24,252 bases of DNA. Source: Bacteroidota bacterium (lineage in GTDB: Bacteria > Bacteroidota > Bacteroidia > Flavobacteriales > Weeksellaceae). Location of the stretch: the NCBI GenBank assembly GCA_023448955.1, contig JAEXJU010000107.1:1-24252 (forward strand), in the 5' to 3' direction. Under the pieces are notes generated by a model. The model was not told the DNA's origin. It was given only the letters and a program-made list of their open reading frames with translations, and did not search any database. Shown piece after piece: positions 14,512 to 21,994 of this stretch; the stretch's first letter is position 1, and the number at the start of each line of letters is the position of its first letter. The translations under genes and the position numbers were made by a program.

Positions 14512-15723
14512 ATGTTAGAAAAGAAAGAACATCAGTATGAAAGAGCGGTTTTGGTTGGCCTTGTCACTCAAAATCAGGACGAAAGCAAGCTGAAAGAATA
14601 TATGGACGAGCTGGAGTTTCTGGCCTTCACAGCCGGCGCAACAGTAGATAAGAGATTTACCCAAAAACTCACACAACCGGATTCCAAAACCTTCGTGGGA
14701 AGCGGAAAAGCCTTGGAAATCAAAGAGTATGTCAAAGAAAACGGAATCGGAACTGTGATTTTTGATGACGAATTATCACCTTCGCAATTGAAGAATCTGG
14801 AGCGAGAAATGGAAGTCAAAATACTAGACAGAACCAATCTTATTCTTGATATTTTTGCCCAAAGAGCGCAGACTTCCTATGCGAGAACTCAGGTTGAGCT
14901 TGCGCAGTATCAATATCTTTTGCCACGATTAACAAGAATGTGGACTCACCTTGAGCGTCAGAAAGGTGGAATCGGGATGCGAGGTCCGGGTGAAACGGAA
15001 ATCGAAACCGACAGAAGGATTATCCGTGACCGAATTACTTTGCTGAAAGACAAGCTCAAAACCATTGACAAACAAATGTCTACCCAACGACAAAACCGTG
15101 GAAAAATGGTGCGTGTCTCTTTGGTGGGTTATACTAACGTTGGGAAATCAACCTTGATGAATGCGCTGTCTAAATCGGATGTTTTTGCGGAAAATAAATT
15201 GTTTGCAACCTTGGACACGACGGTTAGAAAAGTGGTGATTGGGAATCTTCCATTTCTTTTGACAGATACAGTTGGGTTTATCAGAAAATTACCGACACAG
15301 TTGGTGGAATCTTTCAAATCGACGTTGGATGAGGTTCGTGAAGCGGATTTGCTGATTCACGTTGTTGATATTTCACACGAAAGTTTTGAAGACCATATTG
15401 CGTCTGTCAATCAGATTCTTCAGGAAATTGATTCGCATCAGAAACCGATGATTATGGTTTTCAACAAGATTGACGATTTCAGTTACGAGAAAAAAGATGA
15501 AGATGATTTGACACCTTCATCCAAAAAGAATATTTCACTGGAGGAGTGGAAAAAAACGTGGATGGCTAAGTCCAAACATCCGACAGTTTTTATCTCGGCA
15601 CTGACCAAAGAGAACTTCCCGGAAATGAAGAAAATGATTTATGATGAGGTTCACAGAATCCATATCTCTCGTTTTCCTTACAATGATTTCTTGTTTGAGT
15701 ATTTTGATGATGAGGAAAATTAA
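14512..15723 (+). CDS. hflX: Ribosome-associated GTPase HflX
   Basis: A 403-residue GTPase that splits stalled or stressed ribosomes. The N-terminal HflX domain holds FVGSGKALEI (61-70) and the family signature GGIGMRGPGETEIETDRR at about 152-169. The G domain shows G1 GYTNVGKST (206-214), G3 DTVGF (252-256) and G4 NKID (318-321). A coiled stretch at 170-195 links the two. The C-terminus is short and ends FEYFDDEEN. Its start ATG at 14512 is 46 bases after the osmC terminator. It is not next to hfq or hflKC as in enterobacteria; the Na+/H+ antiporter run follows after 64 bases. Confidence 0.96.
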   Translation: MLEKKEHQYERAVLVGLVTQNQDESKLKEYMDELEFLAFTAGATVDKRFTQKLTQPDSKTFVGSGKALEIKEYVKENGIGTVIFDDELSPSQLKNLEREMEVKILDRTNLILDIFAQRAQTSYARTQVELAQYQYLLPRLTRMWTHLERQKGGIGMRGPGETEIETDRRIIRDRITLLKDKLKTIDKQMSTQRQNRGKMVRVSLVGYTNVGKSTLMNALSKSDVFAENKLFATLDTTVRKVVIGNLPFLLTDTVGFIRKLPTQLVESFKSTLDEVREADLLIHVVDISHESFEDHIASVNQILQEIDSHQKPMIMVFNKIDDFSYEKKDEDDLTPSSKKNISLEEWKKTWMAKSKHPTVFISALTKENFPEMKKMIYDEVHRIHISRFPYNDFLFEYFDDEEN

Positions 15724-15756
15724 TAGGAAAATTTTAAAAGCATAGTTGAAACTAAT

Positions 15757-15784
15757 AACCATCAACCAAAAACCATCAACGAAA
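15757..15784. repeat. Short tandem duplication before the Na+/H+ antiporter
   Basis: Two adjacent 14-base units, AACCATCAACCAAA and AACCATCAACGAAA, with one difference, end 3 bases before the antiporter ATG. They lie where a leader or promoter should be, so they may affect translation, or be chance slippage. Confidence 0.55.
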
Positions 15785-15787
15785 TAA

Positions 15788-17065
15788 ATGGAGTTATATT
15801 ACTCATTTTCAGTTCTTATCGTCTTAGCATCTTTGTTTGCTTACATCAATTATCGCGTTTTAAAATTACCCAGCACCATTGGAATTATGGTGATTGCAAT
15901 TATCGTATCGGTAACTTTGGTGGCGTCCGGCGATAATTTTTTACCAAGAACCACGAGTGGCCTTACAAAATTGGTTCACAGCTTTGATTTTACCGAAGTT
16001 CTGATGGGTGCAATGCTGAACTTTCTGCTTTTTGCAGGCGGAATCCACGTCAATATCAAGGATTTGAAAGAACAATTCGGGCCTGTTGTTATTTTTTCAA
16101 CGGTGGGCGTGATTATTTCAACTTTTGCCGTTGCTTTTGGAACTTATTACTTATTGCCGTTGGTTGGCGTTCAAATGCCGTTGATTTATTGTTTGGTTTT
16201 TGGAGCATTAATTTCTCCTACAGATCCTGTTGCAGTTCTCAGTATTCTGAAACAGGCGAATGTATCTAAATCTTTGGAAACAAAAGTTGCCGGCGAATCT
16301 TTGTTTAATGATGGGATGGCAGTTGTCGTTTTTACGGTGGTTCTTCAATTAGCCATCGGAAAAGACATTGATTTGAATGTTGAAAATGTAGGACTTCTTC
16401 TCATAAGAGAGGCTGGAGGAGGATTACTTTTAGGCGTTCTTCTCGGCTATTCGGCTTCCAGAGCAATGCGGGTTGTGGATGATTATATCATTTCCGTACT
16501 CATCACATTGTCAGTTGTTATGGGTGGTTATTTGATTGCTCACGAGATGCATATTTCTGCACCTTTGGCAATGGTTGCTGCCGGATTGTTTATGGGGAAT
16601 TTCAGCGAAAGTTTCCAAATGAAATCCGAAACGCAAGATTATCTTATCAAATTTTGGGAATTAATTGACGAGATTATGAATGCGGTTCTATTCTTATTTA
16701 TTGGTTTTGAGTTGCTGTTAATCAAAGACTTAAATGAATATCTCATTGCCGGCGGTATTTGTATTATGATTGTTCTTCTTGCACGTTGGATAGCGATATT
16801 TATTCCGACCAAATTTATGGCCTTCAAATACCGATTCAGCCCGCAAACGGTTAAAGTTCTGGTCTGGGGCGGTATCCGCGGCGGCGTTTCCATTGCCTTA
16901 GCCTTATCGATTCCGGTCAATGAATACAGTCAAATTATCATCAGCATTACTTATTGTGTGGTTGTATTTTCAATTATAGTTCAGGGATTGACGATTGCGA
17001 AAGTGGCGAATCCTAAAAAGATTGCGACAGAAGAAAAAATAATGGAAACTTCCGAATACAAATGA
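15788..17065 (+). CDS. Na+(K+)/H+ antiporter, CPA1 / NhaP type
   Basis: A 425-residue inner-membrane antiporter with about 12-13 hydrophobic segments. LISPTDPVAVLSI (141-153) and the ion-site motif GESLFNDGMAVVVF (169-182), with the Asn174-Asp175 pair, are the CPA1 signature. LVWGGIRGGVSIALALS (about 357-373) is the conserved late helix with the RGG motif. It exports Na+ or K+ in exchange for protons for pH and salt balance; which ion is not shown. No long C-terminal regulatory domain is present. Its stop overlaps the start of the AlkD-like gene by 4 bases (ATGA), so the three genes from 15788 to 18116 are almost certainly one transcript. Confidence 0.93.
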   Translation: MELYYSFSVLIVLASLFAYINYRVLKLPSTIGIMVIAIIVSVTLVASGDNFLPRTTSGLTKLVHSFDFTEVLMGAMLNFLLFAGGIHVNIKDLKEQFGPVVIFSTVGVIISTFAVAFGTYYLLPLVGVQMPLIYCLVFGALISPTDPVAVLSILKQANVSKSLETKVAGESLFNDGMAVVVFTVVLQLAIGKDIDLNVENVGLLLIREAGGGLLLGVLLGYSASRAMRVVDDYIISVLITLSVVMGGYLIAHEMHISAPLAMVAAGLFMGNFSESFQMKSETQDYLIKFWELIDEIMNAVLFLFIGFELLLIKDLNEYLIAGGICIMIVLLARWIAIFIPTKFMAFKYRFSPQTVKVLVWGGIRGGVSIALALSIPVNEYSQIIISITYCVVVFSIIVQGLTIAKVANPKKIATEEKIMETSEYK

Positions 17066-17787
17066 ATCAATCGATTATTGTCTCAGAAATAAAGACAGCA
17101 CTTCAGGAACTTGCTATTCCCGAAAAAGCCATAATTATGCAAAGCTTTTTCAAAACAGGAAAAGGCGAATATGGTGAAGGTGATACATTTATCGGCGTCA
17201 CTGTTCCGGATCAGAGATCTGTAGCAAAAGAATTCTACAATACAATTTCTCTCAAAGAACTCAGCCAGCTTTTATCTTCAAAAATCCACGAACATCGTCT
17301 GACAGCTTTGTTAATGATGGTTTACAAATTCGAAAAAACCAAAGATCAGTCTGTAAGAAAAGAGATTGTTGATTTTTATTTGAAACATACAAAATACATC
17401 AACAATTGGGACTTAGTAGATACATCCTGTTACAAAATTATAGGTCGGTATTGTTTTGAAAATCAAGACTCTAAGTTATTGGAAAAATTATCAGATTCCG
17501 AGAATATGTGGGAAATGCGAATGGCAATTGTCGGAACAATGCATCACATCAAAAAAGGACAATTTGAATTAACCAAAACTTTTGCGCTTAAAAATCTGAA
17601 ACATCCACACGACCTGATGCACAAAGCCAACGGCTGGTTGCTGCGAGAAATGGGAAAGGAAAACGAAACCGAATTATTGGACTTTCTCAATCTTCGTTAC
17701 AAGGATATGCCAAGAACTTGTCTCCGCTATGCGATTGAGAAATTAGACGAAGGATTAAGACAAAATTATCTGAAAGGAAGAATATAA
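17062..17787 (+). CDS. DNA alkylation repair protein, AlkD-like
   Basis: A 241-residue HEAT-like repeat glycosylase that removes alkylated bases such as 3- and 7-methylpurines. INNWDLVDTSCYKIIG (about 113-128) holds the Trp116/Asp120 pair that matches the Trp-x3-Asp catalytic pair of Bacillus AlkD, and SENMWEMRMAIVGTM (about 146-160) holds the conserved Arg. GEYGEGDTFIGVTVPDQR (about 35-52) is the usual N-terminal family motif. The C-terminus has LLREMGKEN and TCLRYAIEKL. It starts inside the antiporter stop (4-base overlap) and its last base is the first base of the next gene. Why an alkylation-repair gene is coupled to an ion antiporter is not clear. Confidence 0.93.
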   Translation: MNQSIIVSEIKTALQELAIPEKAIIMQSFFKTGKGEYGEGDTFIGVTVPDQRSVAKEFYNTISLKELSQLLSSKIHEHRLTALLMMVYKFEKTKDQSVRKEIVDFYLKHTKYINNWDLVDTSCYKIIGRYCFENQDSKLLEKLSDSENMWEMRMAIVGTMHHIKKGQFELTKTFALKNLKHPHDLMHKANGWLLREMGKENETELLDFLNLRYKDMPRTCLRYAIEKLDEGLRQNYLKGRI

Positions 17788-18116
17788 TGGATTATATAAG
17801 ACCAGTCATCCACTATTTTCTACACTTTGGTTTTCCATTGGTTTTGGCCTACATCTTTTTCAGGAAAGACTGGAAAAAGGCTTATTTCATTATGCTTGGA
17901 ACAATGTTGGTAGATGCAGATCATCTACTGAGTACACCTATTTTTGCGCCGGACAGATGCAGCATTAATTTTCATCCGTTACATACATATTGGGCAATGA
18001 GTGTCTATGTCATACTTTTATTTTTCAGAGGTAATTTGAGGATTATTGGCGTTGGATTACTCTTTCATATGCTTACCGATTGGGTAGATTGCCAGTTACA
18101 TAACCTCAATTTTTAG
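17787..18116 (+). CDS. DUF6122-like small membrane protein
   Basis: A 109-residue membrane protein with three or four hydrophobic segments (about 10-24, 31-45, 67-81 and 84-98). Conserved-looking polar residues lie among them: VIHYFLHFGFP near the start, DADHLL (about 42-47), APDRCSINFHPLHTYW (about 53-68) and FHMLTDWVDC (about 92-101). The DxDH and HxxxD pattern recalls YdjM/DUF457-type membrane proteins with a metal-binding look, so a hydrolase role is conceivable but unproven. It fits the small flavobacterial family DUF6122. It starts on the last base of the AlkD-like stop codon. The hairpin repeat A copy 2 follows directly and lies between it and the convergent haemoglobin gene. Confidence 0.78.
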   Translation: MDYIRPVIHYFLHFGFPLVLAYIFFRKDWKKAYFIMLGTMLVDADHLLSTPIFAPDRCSINFHPLHTYWAMSVYVILLFFRGNLRIIGVGLLFHMLTDWVDCQLHNLNF

Positions 18117-18122
18117 AATTAT

Positions 18123-18246
18123 TCGGGCAGCTTTTCCGTCCTCCGTTCCCGCTTTTTTCTGCCATTGCGAACCACGTGAGGCAATTATTATAATTTTTGT
18201 ACAATCGCAATAACAGAAAAAGAGCTCCACTCAGGCCGGGCTGCGT
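18123..18246 (+). repeat. Dispersed hairpin element A, copy 2
   Basis: The left block GGGCAGCTTTTCCGTCCTCC...CCCGCTTTTTTCTG and right block CAGAAAAAGAGCTCCACTC...CCGGGCTGCG match the elements at 2576-2684 and 21818-21905. The fold is GCAGC (18127-18131) with GCTGC (18240-18244), CTTTTTTCTG (18152-18161) with CAGAAAAAG (18214-18222), and ATTGCGA (18164-18170) with TCGCAAT (18205-18211). It sits between two convergent genes, so it may double as a two-way terminator. Confidence 0.8.
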
Positions 18247-18270
18247 GCAATTCGACGCTCCAAAATTGTG

Positions 18271-18654
18271 TTACTCAATACTTCTTGCATTCGACATTTT
18301 GAAATTCATGATTCTGGCGATATTCAGCGCTCTGGTAATCGCAGTTTCAGCAATATCACCTTCAAAGTTGTCGTGCACGGTTTTTTCCCAAACCTGCAGC
18401 CAGCGGTTGAAATGTTTTTCTTCCAACGCAGTAACTTCATTCAGCGGAAAATGAACACGCATCGGATTTCCTTCATACACAGGATTTCCAAGTAAAATAC
18501 TTTCCCAGAAATTATACATTTTCGGAAGATGCTTGCTGAGGTCGATTTTTGCGATATCTGTAAAGAAAAACCCGATCACATTATCCCGTACAATTTCTTC
18601 ATAAAACCGATCAACTAAAAATTCTACATCCCCTCTTGCAGTAATATCTTTCAT
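18271..18654 (-). CDS. Group III truncated haemoglobin
   Basis: A 127-residue haem protein of the 2-over-2 globin fold, in the cytoplasm. FLVDRFYEEIVRDNVIGFFF at the start is the helix B/CD region with Phe/Tyr at the distal side. LPKMYNFWESILLG holds the conserved Trp of group III, and EEKHFNRWLQVWEKTV (about 78-93) carries the proximal His81, in the usual EHFxRWL form. Group III members are linked to reactive nitrogen or oxygen handling and respiration at low oxygen; the role here is not shown. Start ATG at 18654 is preceded by TAATTTTG (18659-18666). It is divergent from the KirBac gene 40 bases away. Confidence 0.92.
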   Translation of the reverse strand: MKDITARGDVEFLVDRFYEEIVRDNVIGFFFTDIAKIDLSKHLPKMYNFWESILLGNPVYEGNPMRVHFPLNEVTALEEKHFNRWLQVWEKTVHDNFEGDIAETAITRALNIARIMNFKMSNARSIE

Positions 18655-18658
18655 AGTA

Positions 18659-18666
18659 CAAAATTA
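18659..18666 (-). promoter_or_regulatory. Bacteroidota -7 box for the truncated haemoglobin
   Basis: TAATTTTG on the minus strand, 4 bases before the ATG at 18654, with a TTG 23 bases upstream (18690-18692). If used, the transcript would have no leader. Confidence 0.45.
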
Positions 18667-18681
18667 AGCCAAATTAAAATG

Positions 18682-18689
18682 TAAATTTG
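18682..18689 (+). promoter_or_regulatory. Bacteroidota -7 box for the KirBac channel
   Basis: TAAATTTG, 5 bases before the ATG at 18695. It overlaps the region holding the opposite-strand box of the haemoglobin gene. No -33 TTG is seen at the normal distance. Confidence 0.4.
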
Positions 18690-18694
18690 CAATT

Positions 18695-19642
18695 ATGTCA
18701 AAACTCAGTTTTTCTAGTTTAAAATCAACCAAAGATACAGGTTACGGTGATAATTTTTCCGGCAGATTTATCAATAAAGACGGTCAGCCAAACATCAGGA
18801 AGAAAGGCATCAATATCCTGAACCGGTACAGTTGGTACCACACCATGCTGGATCTCAAAAGATGGGAATTCATTGGTTTGCTGGTGGCAATATATATTAT
18901 TGTCAATGTTTTTTTTGCACTTGTCTATTATTCTATCGGAATAGAGCATCTCACGGGAATAGATAAGAGTGATCTGGTAAATGAGTTTACAGATGTATTC
19001 TTCTTCAGTTCACAAACGTTTACCACAGTCGGCTACGGAACAATTGCGCCGGTTGGTTTTATGGCAAGCCTGGTTGCCACTTTTGAAGCTTTTCTCGGTT
19101 TACTGGCATTTGCTATTGCAACGGGTTTGTTCTATGGAAGATTTTCCAGGCCGCGTGCTTTTCTTAGTTTTAGTGAAAATGCGCTGATCTCTCCCTACAA
19201 AGATAAAACAGCGCTGATGTTCAGAATGGCGCCTTTCAAAAATACATCGCTCACCAATGCTTCGGTAACATTGCTCGCCACCTTTGAAACAATAGAAAAC
19301 GGAGAGCCGAAAAGTTCCTTTTATAATCTCAAACTGGAATTGGACAGCATTACTTCTTTGATTCTCAGCTGGACTATAGTACATCAGATTGACGAATCAT
19401 CACCTTTTTACGGTCTAACTGAAGAAGATTTAACTAATACGGATGTCGAGATTATTGTTCACGTCAAAGCGTTTGACAGTGTTTTTTCTAGTGATGTTTT
19501 TCAGCGCACCAGTTATACTTCGGATGAGATTGTATATGGAGCAAAATTCGTAAAAATGTATAAACCGGACAAAACAAACACCGTAACAGTGCTCAATCTG
19601 GATGCAATTAATACATTTGAAAGATTGAATTTACAATCATAA
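18695..19642 (+). CDS. KirBac-type inward-rectifier potassium channel
   Basis: A 315-residue K+ channel. The order is a cytoplasmic N-terminus with the amphipathic slide helix WYHTMLDLKRWEF (47-59), outer helix at about 60-80, pore helix and the selectivity filter TVGYG (111-115) in SSQTFTTVGYGTIAP, inner helix at about 121-146, then FYGRFSRPRAFLSFSENALI, which begins the immunoglobulin-like cytoplasmic Kir domain (152-315). PFKNTSLTNASVTLLA and EEDLTNTDVEIIVHVKAFD are Kir-domain strands. The length matches known KirBac proteins. A 55-codon membrane protein gene begins 5 bases after its stop. Gating signal and physiological role are unknown. Confidence 0.96.
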   Translation: MSKLSFSSLKSTKDTGYGDNFSGRFINKDGQPNIRKKGINILNRYSWYHTMLDLKRWEFIGLLVAIYIIVNVFFALVYYSIGIEHLTGIDKSDLVNEFTDVFFFSSQTFTTVGYGTIAPVGFMASLVATFEAFLGLLAFAIATGLFYGRFSRPRAFLSFSENALISPYKDKTALMFRMAPFKNTSLTNASVTLLATFETIENGEPKSSFYNLKLELDSITSLILSWTIVHQIDESSPFYGLTEEDLTNTDVEIIVHVKAFDSVFSSDVFQRTSYTSDEIVYGAKFVKMYKPDKTNTVTVLNLDAINTFERLNLQS

Positions 19643-19646
19643 GGCT

Positions 19647-19814
19647 ATGTTCACATTTACTGTTCTGCCGGCATTGGTGATTGTTACATTTCTGATTGTC
19701 ACACTTTATAAGCACTTCATCAGGAAAGACAGGCAGGATCTGAAAACGTCATTCCTGTTTGCTCTATTTTTTTCTTTGATCTGGAGCGTGTTATATTATT
19801 TAGTATTTTCCTGA
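19647..19814 (+). CDS. Small two-helix membrane protein next to the KirBac channel
   Basis: A 55-residue frame starting 5 bases after the KirBac stop. The protein reads MFTFTVLPALVIVTFLIVTL, a hydrophobic helix, then a basic loop YKHFIRKDRQDLKTS, then a second helix FLFALFFSLIWSVLYYLVFS and stop. This is a clean hairpin of two membrane segments with the positive loop inside. It has no family I recognise. The close spacing to the channel gene suggests coupled translation, so it might be a channel subunit or simply a small companion protein. Codon use and the well-formed topology make a chance frame less likely, but it is short. Confidence 0.68.
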   Translation: MFTFTVLPALVIVTFLIVTLYKHFIRKDRQDLKTSFLFALFFSLIWSVLYYLVFS

Positions 19815-19824
19815 GAAAAACTGC

Positions 19825-19832
19825 TAATTTTG
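19825..19832 (+). promoter_or_regulatory. Bacteroidota -7 box for the Cys-cluster protein
   Basis: TAATTTTG, 4 bases before the ATG at 19837, so the transcript would be leaderless or nearly so. No -33 TTG is seen at the expected spacing. Confidence 0.4.
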
Positions 19833-19836
19833 CAAA

Positions 19837-20325
19837 ATGGATCTTGATCTCTACAAAAAGCAGGCGCTGCAAAAACAGAAAGAACACCGGAAATTCTTAG
19901 AAGGACTGAAAAAGAAACCTCCCAAAAATCTGGATTATCTTGTTCTTGAAAAACACGAAGAAACATTTGAGGAGATTGATTGCCTGAAATGTGCTAATTG
20001 CTGCAAAACGGCTGGTCCGCTTTACACGGAAAAAGATATCGAGAGAATATCAAAACATCTCAGGATGAAGTCGGCAGACTTTGAATCTAAATTTCTGAGA
20101 GTAGATGAAGACAATGACAAAGTTCTTCAAAACTTACCTTGCTTCTTTCTGAATGACGACAATACTTGCTCCATCTATGAAGTCCGTCCCAAAGCCTGCA
20201 GAGAATATCCGCATACAGACCGGAAGAAGATCTATCAGATTAATAATCTGACTCTTAAAAATACATTGATCTGTCCTGCAGCTTATGTTTTTGTAGAGAA
20301 AATGAGAAGCTTACTGGATAAATAA
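19837..20325 (+). CDS. YkgJ-family cysteine-cluster protein
   Basis: A 162-residue cytoplasmic protein with the YkgJ zinc/iron-chelating cluster. CLKCANCCKTAGPLYTEKDI (about 50-69) supplies CxxCxxCC, followed by CFFLNDDNTCSIYEVRPKAC with further Cys and REYPHTD. A last Cys lies in LICPAAYVF near the end. The N-terminal 45 residues are highly charged and likely helical (KKQALQKQKEHRKFLEGLKK). Family members bind an unknown metal and are poorly characterised; some are linked to methylation or flagellar proteins. It follows the small two-helix protein after 22 bases, but has its own -7 box. No function can be assigned from context. Confidence 0.88.
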   Translation: MDLDLYKKQALQKQKEHRKFLEGLKKKPPKNLDYLVLEKHEETFEEIDCLKCANCCKTAGPLYTEKDIERISKHLRMKSADFESKFLRVDEDNDKVLQNLPCFFLNDDNTCSIYEVRPKACREYPHTDRKKIYQINNLTLKNTLICPAAYVFVEKMRSLLDK

Positions 20326-20423
20326 GCGAACGCTAAAGTTTTCCCAAAAATCTTATTGTTTCTAAATTTTCTTTTATAATGGTTTAATGTTTGGTCTTGA
20401 TAATCAACACTAAAATAATTTTT

Positions 20424-20720
20424 ATGAAAAAGTTAATGGCAGGCGCAATGATGATTTTCGGAACCATGTTTCTGACGGCGCAGACAACACCACAGCAAGA
20501 CACGGCAAAAAACAGACAAGAAAAGAAACTGAATAAGGCTAATGCAAAAACGCCTGAAACTGTTGAGCCAAACGGAATGAACCGTTCAGTTGATACAACC
20601 AAGCTCAATCAGCAAAAAATAGAGAATGAAAGAGCAAGAGATCAGATGAATCAAAGGCGAGACGGCATCAATGATGAAGCAACCAAACCAATGCAGCCGG
20701 CTCCCGGAAAAACAGAATAA
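20424..20720 (+). CDS. Small secreted hydrophilic protein, unknown function
   Basis: I take ATG at 20424, giving 98 residues with a clear signal peptide MKKLMAGAMMIFGTMFLTAQ and likely cleavage after Ala-Gln. The mature part is polar and low in complexity, rich in Gln, Asn, Lys, Arg and Glu (TTPQQDTAKNRQEKKLNKAN, NQRRDGINDEATKP), ends PAPGKTE and lacks Cys and Trp. I do not recognise it. A terminator follows at once. It may be a small periplasmic protein, possibly disordered. Confidence 0.7.
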   Translation: MKKLMAGAMMIFGTMFLTAQTTPQQDTAKNRQEKKLNKANAKTPETVEPNGMNRSVDTTKLNQQKIENERARDQMNQRRDGINDEATKPMQPAPGKTE

Positions 20721-20721
20721 C

Positions 20722-20750
20722 AAAAAACCGAGCAACTAGCTCGGTTTTTC
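20722..20750. terminator. Bidirectional terminator between the small secreted protein and hemE
   Basis: AAAAACCGAGC (20723-20733), loop AACTA, GCTCGGTTTTT (20739-20749). The A and T runs on both sides let it end transcription in both directions, fitting the convergent genes. It lies 1 base past the plus-strand stop and touches the hemE stop. Confidence 0.88.
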
Positions 20751-21775
20751 TATGCTTTCCATTCTACCACAGCTTTGATAAAAGCTTCGGCATTTTCTAC
20801 TGGAATATTAGGTAAAATACCGTGTCCGAGATTAACAATGTATTGATCTTTCCCAAAACGGTTAATCATTTCGTGTACCATTGTTCTGATCACTTCCGGC
20901 TTAGAATGCAGTCTTGAAGGATCAAAATTTCCTTGCAACGTCACCGCATTATTCGTGAATTTTCTAGCATTTTCTGGCGTAATGGTCCAATCAACACCAA
21001 CCGCAGAAGCTTTGGATTTCGACATCTCGTCCAAAGCAAACCAACAGCCTTTTCCGAAAACCACCACGTGAGCCAACGGAGCCAATGCTTCAACAATCTG
21101 ATTGATATATTGCCAGGAAAACTCCTGATAATCGGCTGGTGAAAGCATTCCGCCCCAAGAATCGAAAACCTGAACCGCAGAAACACCTTTTTCCACTTTT
21201 CTTTTCAGGTAAGCAATCGTTGTGTCCGTGATTTTTTGTAATAATTTGTGCGCAGCTTCCGGCTGAAGAAAACAAAACGATTTCGCAATGTTGAAATCCT
21301 TCGAACCTCGGCCTTCAATACAATAACAGAAAATCGTCCAAGGCGAACCAGCGAATCCAATCAGCGGGATCTCGTTGTCCAGTTTTTCCAAAGTCATTTC
21401 TATCGCATCAAAAACATAACCCAAAGTATCATTCACATCAGGAACAATTACATCCTCAACTTGCTGAGCCGTTCTGATAGGATTGTCCAGCCAAGGTCCA
21501 ACCGATTCTTTCATTTTAAAATCGATGCCCATCGCTTGCGGAACTACCAAAATGTCGGAGAACAAAATCGCGGCATCCAAAGGAAATCGTCTGATCGGCT
21601 GAACCGTGATTTCCGATGCCAATTCCGGCGTTTGACATCTGGTGAAAAAATCGTATTGGTCGCGCAATGCGATGAATTCCGGCAAGTATCTTCCGGCTTG
21701 TCTCATCATCCAAACTGGCGGTCTTTCCACGGTTTCTCCGCGAAGTGCCTTTAAATATAGGTCGTTTTTAATCAT
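20750..21775 (-). CDS. hemE: Uroporphyrinogen decarboxylase
   Basis: Removes four carboxyl groups from uroporphyrinogen III to give coproporphyrinogen III, in the cytoplasm. RPPVWMMRQAGRYLPEF (18-34) is the family's first signature with Arg25 and Arg29. FPLDAAILFSDILVVPQAMG (64-83) includes the catalytic Asp74. GFAGSPWTIFCY holds the substrate Tyr. LQGNFDPSRL and NLGHGILPN (His318) are the later conserved motifs. The 341 residues are normal for the family. It is last in transcription order among hemA-hemC-hemD-hemE but is separated from hemD by a 440-base gap filled with repeats, so it may have its own promoter. Confidence 0.97.
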   Translation of the reverse strand: MIKNDLYLKALRGETVERPPVWMMRQAGRYLPEFIALRDQYDFFTRCQTPELASEITVQPIRRFPLDAAILFSDILVVPQAMGIDFKMKESVGPWLDNPIRTAQQVEDVIVPDVNDTLGYVFDAIEMTLEKLDNEIPLIGFAGSPWTIFCYCIEGRGSKDFNIAKSFCFLQPEAAHKLLQKITDTTIAYLKRKVEKGVSAVQVFDSWGGMLSPADYQEFSWQYINQIVEALAPLAHVVVFGKGCWFALDEMSKSKASAVGVDWTITPENARKFTNNAVTLQGNFDPSRLHSKPEVIRTMVHEMINRFGKDQYIVNLGHGILPNIPVENAEAFIKAVVEWKA

Positions 21776-21817
21776 TTTTAATATTATTTTGACTTGCGTC
21801 GAACCACTTTGTTAGGT

Positions 21818-21905
21818 TTGGGCGCCTCTATCCGCCTTCCGCTCCCAATCTTTTCACTTCACTACGTTGCGTAAAAAGGATTTCCGCTCAAGTCGGGGCG
21901 CGCTT
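21818..21905 (+). repeat. Dispersed hairpin element A, copy 3
   Basis: The left block GGGCGCCTCTATCCGCCTTC...CTCCCAATCTTTT and right block AAAAAGGATTTCCGCTCAAG..CGGGGCGC follow the same design as copies 1 and 2. GCGCCTC (21822-21828) pairs with GGGGCGC (21895-21901), and an ATCTTTT/AAAAGGAT inner stem closes a short loop. It is the smallest copy. It lies about 40 bases upstream of the hemE start. Confidence 0.7.
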
Positions 21906-21994
21906 CGCAAATACAATTTTAGTCTTTCAAATCAAAATTTCCAAAAGCTGAAGCTTCCTTTAAAATCAAATTGCGAATTAATTTTATCTTTTCG

